From the NCBI GenBank assembly GCA_002453315.1, contig DKGO01000066.1:1-10176 (forward strand): a stretch of 10,176 nt of DNA, in the 5' to 3' direction. The DNA is from Caryophanales bacterium UBA6768 (GTDB taxonomy: Bacteria; Bacillota; Bacilli; Bacillales_D; Amphibacillaceae). Positions 6,265 through 10,176 of the stretch are shown piece by piece (the first letter of the stretch is position 1; the number at the start of each line of letters is the position of its first letter). The notes beneath the pieces were generated by a model, which was not told where the DNA came from, made no database searches, and saw only the letters and a program-made list of their open reading frames with translations. Position numbers and translations under genes: made by a program.

Positions 6265-7187
6265 TGGGGAAGTGTTTCATGATCATGATGATGTTTTTCT
6301 CGTTCTTGCTTTTTCCTATATTTGTATCTGCAAATAACTCCCAACCAACCGAATATATTGAAGATATTGAAGTGATAAATACTGAAGAAATTGAAAAGAT
6401 TAAATTAATCAATGGGGAAATGCTTACTATAGAAGAGGAAGGTAACTTTCAATCCGATGATTTTCTTGTGATTGAAGAAATGGTAGCAGGTTGGGAAGAA
6501 AATGGTTATCCAGACTTTGTCGGTCATATTTATTATGATCAAGAAACGGATAACTTTAAGTTAGGTTTAGTTGAAATGGATGGTCCCGAGGCTGGAGAAT
6601 TAATTTCCTCATTAGAAGGGATAGACGATATTGAAATTGAATCAGCCACATTTGCTTACAATGAGTTATTAAAAATTCAAGCATCTATTTCAAAAGAATT
6701 AGAAAAACATGATAATGAAGAAGGAATTAACGGTGTTGCAGTCGGTTGGACGACAATTGATGGGGAGGTTTCTGGATTCGGTGAAAGTGGAAAGGAATTT
6801 CGGGTCATCGTTACTGTTAATGATAGTGTTTATGATGAATACAAGGAAAAATTTGCATCCATTTATGGAGAGAAGGTTTATGTAGAAAGTGGTGATTTTG
6901 TGACATTTGCTGACGATATAGCAAGGGAAGATATACAGCTAATTTCCAAACAAAATAATCAATTATGGATTTATTTATCTTTATTTGTTTTAGCCTGTGC
7001 CGTTATTATTTTTGTTTTCACCCATCAAAAATTTACGACAGCTAAACAGTTGATAAGTGGTCATGTTGTCAGTAGTTCACAACCGTTAAGTAAAAAAGAA
7101 GTGATATATTCTGTTAAAGAAAATAAAGTAAAACCGAGTGATGATATTTACGAAAAAATCGTATCAAAAATAAAGGACACAAAATAA
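6264..7187 (+). CDS. Membrane protein with signal peptide, ectodomain and cytoplasmic tail; candidate sigma regulator
   Basis: No family recognised with confidence. Seen: 307 aa with an N-terminal signal peptide (about 1-23, ending VSA), a strongly acidic ectodomain (about 24-232), one transmembrane helix (about 234-253) and a basic cytoplasmic tail of about 54 residues rich in Lys. Topology is thus outside to inside, opposite to classical anti-sigma factors that have their sigma-binding part at the N-terminus. Residues about 82-210 (PDFVGHIYYD, FAYNELLKIQ, INGVAVGW, YGEKVYVESG) recall the propeptide region of some Bacillus trypsin-like secreted proteases, but no protease domain follows. The ribosome binding site GGAGGTGG (6250-6257) lies in the last sigma codons, and the start overlaps the sigma stop. 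Context suggests it controls the sigma factor; it could also be its target or effector. Confidence 0.8.
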   Translation: MGKCFMIMMMFFSFLLFPIFVSANNSQPTEYIEDIEVINTEEIEKIKLINGEMLTIEEEGNFQSDDFLVIEEMVAGWEENGYPDFVGHIYYDQETDNFKLGLVEMDGPEAGELISSLEGIDDIEIESATFAYNELLKIQASISKELEKHDNEEGINGVAVGWTTIDGEVSGFGESGKEFRVIVTVNDSVYDEYKEKFASIYGEKVYVESGDFVTFADDIAREDIQLISKQNNQLWIYLSLFVLACAVIIFVFTHQKFTTAKQLISGHVVSSSQPLSKKEVIYSVKENKVKPSDDIYEKIVSKIKDTK

Positions 7188-7201
7188 AATCAACTTTAAA
7201 T

Positions 7202-7229
7202 GGCATTGCAATATAGCAATGCCTTTTTT
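7202..7229 (+). terminator. Rho-independent terminator of the sigma operon
   Basis: Perfect 8-bp stem GGCATTGC (7202-7209) and GCAATGCC (7216-7223), loop AATATA, then six T. It lies 14 bases after the stop codon. Confidence 0.95.
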
Positions 7230-7338
7230 GATGTGCTGACGAATGGAGGTCAAATATAGAATGCACAACATAGACGTTGGACATAGGTGAAACCGCTGTA
7301 TACCGATTGGTACGAACTGGTTGTATGCCACTCTCTCC

Positions 7339-7527
7339 TTATTTATAGTTTCGATGCCGATATACATTACGATAGGTGAAGGTGTAAATCGTTGCATAAA
7401 TAGATAAAAACAAAAGTGGAAGTGTTATGAGATAAGGAACTAGCCTCATTAAAGCAAGAATATTAATAAAAATTAATACAATTGTACATAAAGCAAAAAT
7501 TACTGGGAGAAGAAAACTTTTATTCAT
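7339..7527 (-). CDS. Small two-helix membrane protein, function unknown
   Basis: Not recognised. Seen: 62 aa with two hydrophobic helices (about residues 5-26 and 31-51) and a basic, Tyr/Arg-rich tail (YRNVYRHRNYK). The start ATG at 7527 is preceded by GGAGGG at a good distance, which makes this a real gene and not a chance frame. Its leader contains an 8-bp inverted repeat, AATAATAG (7543-7550) and CTATTATT (7563-7570), possibly a regulatory or mRNA structure. It stands alone on the minus strand, about 140 bases downstream of yjbK and convergent with the sigma operon. No clear terminator of its own is visible. Confidence 0.72.
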   Translation of the reverse strand: MNKSFLLPVIFALCTIVLIFINILALMRLVPYLITLPLLFLSIYATIYTFTYRNVYRHRNYK

Positions 7528-7668
7528 ATGATCCCTCCGGGAAATAATAGTGAAGATTAAACCTATTATTATGTTATGTAAGGAGAAAAAAAGTACAACT
7601 AATGATTGTATAAAAAAATTAGATTGATATTATTTGTGAACGGGCTATTCCACATTTCACCTACAACC

Positions 7669-8238
7669 CTATGTAATAGATTGGAAAAATCGCCTGATTT
7701 TTGTTATTGGTTGTGTTGGCGTGATGTGATAATTTTTGATCAACCTTTCAAATTCAGTTTTTCCTTTTTCAAATGTTGCTGCTTCAAGTTCCAATTCATA
7801 GTCAATGATCCCGTTATAAAAACTCTTATCTAGAAAATAAATAAAATTCCCCTTAGTAAATTGTCTTCGCTCCGTTTTAAGGGCCCCATAGTAAATTAAT
7901 GCACTACCTTCAACATCTACTAATTGTAAAATTGCTTCCAAATCATCAACCTCGCAGTAGTTTCCTTGTAACAAATTTTGAGCATCGTCAAAGGATATTT
8001 GTTCATTCGATTCTACTACATGATTTTCCCTTTTTTGTTTTAATGTAAAGGTATACTGATTGTCAATTTCTCTGATTCGCACTGAACATCGTCGGTTTTT
8101 TAATCTAAAATTTTTCGTATCGAAATAATGATTTGTTTGTATGATAGGTTGCTTTGGAAAAGGTAAAGATTTTTCTAGCAAATCAAATTCCGATTTAGAT
8201 AACAAAGATTTAAATTCAATTTCAATTTCTTCAGCCAT
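7669..8238 (-). CDS. yjbK: CYTH domain protein YjbK, probable inorganic triphosphatase
   Basis: A cytoplasmic metal-dependent phosphohydrolase of the CYTH (triphosphate tunnel) superfamily; Bacillus members are thought to act on tripolyphosphate or related compounds. Seen: the signature ExExK at the N-terminus (Glu6, Glu8, Lys10), the conserved NHYFDT, a basic strand with LKNRRCSVRIRE, FTLKQK, and the acidic YELELEAA strand near the C-terminus, all in the usual order of tunnel strands. 189 aa is the normal length. The ribosome binding site before ATG 8238 is modest (GAGATGGGG). It is divergent from the NAD kinase gene, as in Bacillus subtilis, but the genes usually lying between the two (yjbL, yjbM) are absent. 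Confidence 0.92.
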   Translation of the reverse strand: MAEEIEIEFKSLLSKSEFDLLEKSLPFPKQPIIQTNHYFDTKNFRLKNRRCSVRIREIDNQYTFTLKQKRENHVVESNEQISFDDAQNLLQGNYCEVDDLEAILQLVDVEGSALIYYGALKTERRQFTKGNFIYFLDKSFYNGIIDYELELEAATFEKGKTEFERLIKNYHITPTQPITKIRRFFQSIT

Positions 8239-8271
8239 TAAAAATACCCCATCTCACTTTAATTATCTATT

Positions 8272-8300
8272 ATTATGATGAAAAATAAACATAGATGCAA
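8272..8300 (-). promoter_or_regulatory. Possible sigma-A promoter for yjbK
   Basis: On the minus strand TTGCAT (8300-8295, 3 of 6 matches) and CATAAT (8277-8272, 5 of 6) have a 17-base spacer. They are placed about 34 bases before the yjbK start. The -35 box is weak. A matching plus-strand promoter for the NAD kinase gene should lie in the same 149-base gap, with TATGAT at 8319-8324 the best -10 candidate, but it has no good -35 partner. Confidence 0.4.
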
Positions 8301-8387
8301 AGATTGTCTTATTTGTAGTATGATGAAAAGTAGTAATCATTTTATTGAAAAGTTAATTTAACAGCCAGTTGGAAAAGAGGAGATAAC

Positions 8388-9197
8388 ATGAAATTTGCCA
8401 TAGTTTCTCGTGGTGATGAGCGTTCAAACAAAATAAAGGAAAAGATGGTCGCCCATTTAGTAGATTTTTCATTAATTTATGATGATGAAAATCCTGATTT
8501 AGTCATCTCTGTTGGCGGAGATGGGACATTTTTAGAGGCGTTTCATTCGTATAATCATGTATTACAAAAAACTGCTTTTATTGGGGTTCATACTGGTCAT
8601 TTGGGATTTTATGCGGATTGGACAGCAAACGAAATAGAAAAATTAGTCATAGAAATTGCAAAAACACCATTTCAAATTGTCGAATATCCACTATTAACGA
8701 TTACAATTGAATTTAATAATGAACAACCACCTGTGGAAGGACTTGCATTGAATGAATCGATGATTAAAACAATGGAAGGATCAGTTGTGTTTGATGTGCA
8801 AATTCGTGGCGAGCATTTTGAAACGTTCCGTGGTGATGGTTTATGTATTTCAACCCCTTCTGGGAGTACTGCTTATAATAAAGCCCTTGGTGGCGGTATC
8901 ATCCATCCATCGTTAGAAGCAATTCAAGTAACAGAAATGGCCTCGATTAATAATCGTGTATTTAGAACAATTGGTTCTCCTCTTATTTTGCCTAAGCACC
9001 ATCATTGTATATTACGACCACTTCGGGAAAAAAGTTTTATCATCGCTATCGATCATATGACAAAGACATATACAAATGTGAAGTCAATCGAATGTCGTGT
9101 GGCAAAAGAGCGTGTTCGTTTTGCCCGTTATCGTCCATTTCCTTTTTGGAATCGGGTACGTGATTCGTTCGTTTCTGAGGTCCCTAAGGATGATTAG
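8388..9197 (+). CDS. nadF: NAD kinase (YjbN/PpnK)
   Basis: Phosphorylates NAD to NADP with ATP or polyphosphate in the cytoplasm, the sole route to NADP. Seen: the ATP/NAD-kinase motif GGDGT (residues 43-47, Asp45 catalytic), the LNES loop (Asn122-Glu123), RGDG (148-151) and the family signature TPSGSTAYN (156-164). 269 aa is the usual Gram-positive length. ATG 8388 follows AAGAGGAG (8375-8382), an excellent ribosome binding site. It is the first gene of a two-gene operon with a pseudouridine synthase starting three bases after its stop. In Bacillus subtilis and many other Bacilli a relQ/yjbM gene precedes it; here it leads the operon. Confidence 0.97.
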   Translation: MKFAIVSRGDERSNKIKEKMVAHLVDFSLIYDDENPDLVISVGGDGTFLEAFHSYNHVLQKTAFIGVHTGHLGFYADWTANEIEKLVIEIAKTPFQIVEYPLLTITIEFNNEQPPVEGLALNESMIKTMEGSVVFDVQIRGEHFETFRGDGLCISTPSGSTAYNKALGGGIIHPSLEAIQVTEMASINNRVFRTIGSPLILPKHHHCILRPLREKSFIIAIDHMTKTYTNVKSIECRVAKERVRFARYRPFPFWNRVRDSFVSEVPKDD

Positions 9198-9200
9198 ACA

Positions 9201-10094
9201 ATGATTCGTAAAGTCATTAACCCTTCCTTCGAAGGCATGTTATTGAAAGAATATTTATTTGAACAATTATCACTTTCACACAATCTTATAAAAAAGGCAA
9301 AATCAGAAACGGGACAAATTTTAATCAATGGTGAAAAGAAAACGGTCCGATATCGATTAAAGGCTGGAGATAATTTACAAGTTATTTTTCCTTCTGAACA
9401 GATTGGTAACCACTTGGTAAAAAGTGATATTCCGTTAAAATTTCTATATGAAGATAATGATATAATAGTAATAAATAAGCAAGCAGGAGTTGCGACAATC
9501 CCTTCCCGTCATCATCCGGAAAATACGATTGCCAATGGATTGTTGCATTATTATGATCAAATTGGGCTAAAGTCTACCATTCATGTCGTGACAAGATTGG
9601 ATAAAGAAACTTCAGGGGCATTGCTCGTGGCAAAACATCAATATAGTCACTCGATTTTATCCCGTATTCAAAAAAAGTTTCTCATAAAACGGAAATATAT
9701 AGCGATTGTTGATGGGAATATACCTAGAGAATTTGGTACAATCAATGCACCTATTGCTCGGAAGAAAGACTCTATTATTGAAAGGGAAGTATCGGAAGTG
9801 GGTAAAAAAGCTGTTACCCATTTCACGGTTATTGAGCGTTTTAACCATATGAGTGTGGTTAAGATTGAATTGGAAACGGGCCGAACCCACCAAATTCGTG
9901 TCCATTTTTCTTACATCGGTCATCCGCTTGTTGGTGATGGATTGTATCATGCAAAATCTCAATGTAAATTTCCGCGTACTGCTTTACACTGTTCAGAAAT
10001 CAGTTTTCCTCATCCAATGACAAAAAAGATTCTGACTTTTAGTGCCCCTTTACATGAGGATATGAAAAACTATATTTCAAAGAATAAGGGTTAG
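9201..10094 (+). CDS. yjbO: RluA/RluD-family pseudouridine synthase (YjbO)
   Basis: Converts uridine to pseudouridine in RNA, probably ribosomal RNA; the exact target base is not readable. Seen: an N-terminal S4-like RNA-binding segment (about residues 10-65, including SHNLIKKAKSETGQILING), the catalytic motif RLDKETSG with Asp134, then YIAIVDG, and the late family motif GRTHQIRVHFSYIGHPLVGD. 297 aa is normal for the family. ATG 9201 follows AAGGA (9186-9190), which lies within the end of the NAD kinase gene, so translation is probably coupled. The position directly after NAD kinase is the usual Bacilli arrangement. Confidence 0.95.
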   Translation: MIRKVINPSFEGMLLKEYLFEQLSLSHNLIKKAKSETGQILINGEKKTVRYRLKAGDNLQVIFPSEQIGNHLVKSDIPLKFLYEDNDIIVINKQAGVATIPSRHHPENTIANGLLHYYDQIGLKSTIHVVTRLDKETSGALLVAKHQYSHSILSRIQKKFLIKRKYIAIVDGNIPREFGTINAPIARKKDSIIEREVSEVGKKAVTHFTVIERFNHMSVVKIELETGRTHQIRVHFSYIGHPLVGDGLYHAKSQCKFPRTALHCSEISFPHPMTKKILTFSAPLHEDMKNYISKNKG

Positions 10095-10176
10095 GTTTGT
10101 CGTTGGCTAACTATGAGTTGCTACCTCCCGGCTTCGATTTATTCAATAGAAATTGTCGGAAATCAGTTACGAACAA
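10095..10176. other. Terminal 82 bases, no feature seen
   Basis: No hairpin with a T run and no start with a ribosome binding site are visible before the window ends. The pseudouridine synthase operon may continue or terminate beyond the edge. Confidence 0.5.

Noticed and set aside
7261..7290. Nine-codon frame (MHNIDVGHR) preceded by TGGAGGTC, with the frame open again after its TGA
   Set aside because: Too short to judge. The continuation runs into the antisense of the 62-residue membrane protein gene, and nothing shows stop-codon readthrough.
7633..7660. TTGTGAA with TTCCACA and TTTCAC downstream, resembling a second Rex site
   Set aside because: The half-sites are wrongly spaced and imperfect, and the site lies downstream of yjbK where no promoter is expected.
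7606..7833. Plus-strand 75-codon frame with several Cys and Phe
   Set aside because: It overlaps the conserved end of yjbK on the other strand and has no ribosome binding site.
1..10176. CRISPR arrays, tRNA or rRNA genes, insertion sequences, phage attachment sites
   Set aside because: No regular repeats, cloverleaf-type sequences, transposase motifs or terminal inverted repeats were seen anywhere in the window.

Overview
The window is AT-rich, with AAGGAGG-type ribosome binding sites, TTG starts and Bacillus-style neighbours (a YumB-like NDH-2, YjbK, the NAD kinase YjbN, YjbO). It most likely comes from a Bacillaceae chromosome, plausibly a facultative or denitrifying member. I cannot name the species.

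Left part (1-2985): the window opens inside subunit I of a B-family (ba3-like) haem-copper oxidoreductase. All six metal-ligand histidines are present, but the tyrosine that normally sits four residues after the first CuB histidine and cross-links to it is an asparagine (codon 563-565). That pattern fits B-family nitric oxide reductases (CuANOR/bNOR type) better than an oxygen reductase. About 200 bases downstream lies a two-gene unit: a SCO copper chaperone and a six-helix protein that looks like a shortened CtaG. A strong terminator closes it. Together they read as a terminal reductase plus its copper-insertion factors.

Centre-left (3000-5650): a monocistronic short-chain dehydrogenase with its own promoter is followed by about 480 bases without a gene. 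At the end of that gap a Rex-type operator overlaps the -35 box of a type II NADH dehydrogenase gene (YumB-like). A 32-codon single-helix membrane microprotein with a perfect Shine-Dalgarno follows, and a hairpin terminator ends the unit. This is an NADH-responsive respiratory entry module.

Centre-right (5668-7229): a compact sigma-70-like (ECF-type) factor overlaps by one base a secreted or membrane-anchored protein (signal peptide, about 210-residue acidic ectodomain, one helix, about 54-residue cytoplasmic tail). A strong terminator follows. The pair looks like a sigma factor with a membrane regulator of inverted topology, and it is the least familiar system here.

Right part (7339-10176): a 62-residue two-helix membrane protein and the CYTH triphosphatase YjbK lie on the minus strand. 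Divergent from them are NAD kinase and an RluA/RluD-family pseudouridine synthase in a tight operon. The small alarmone synthetase RelQ/YjbM, which commonly sits just upstream of this NAD kinase in Bacilli, is absent from this position.
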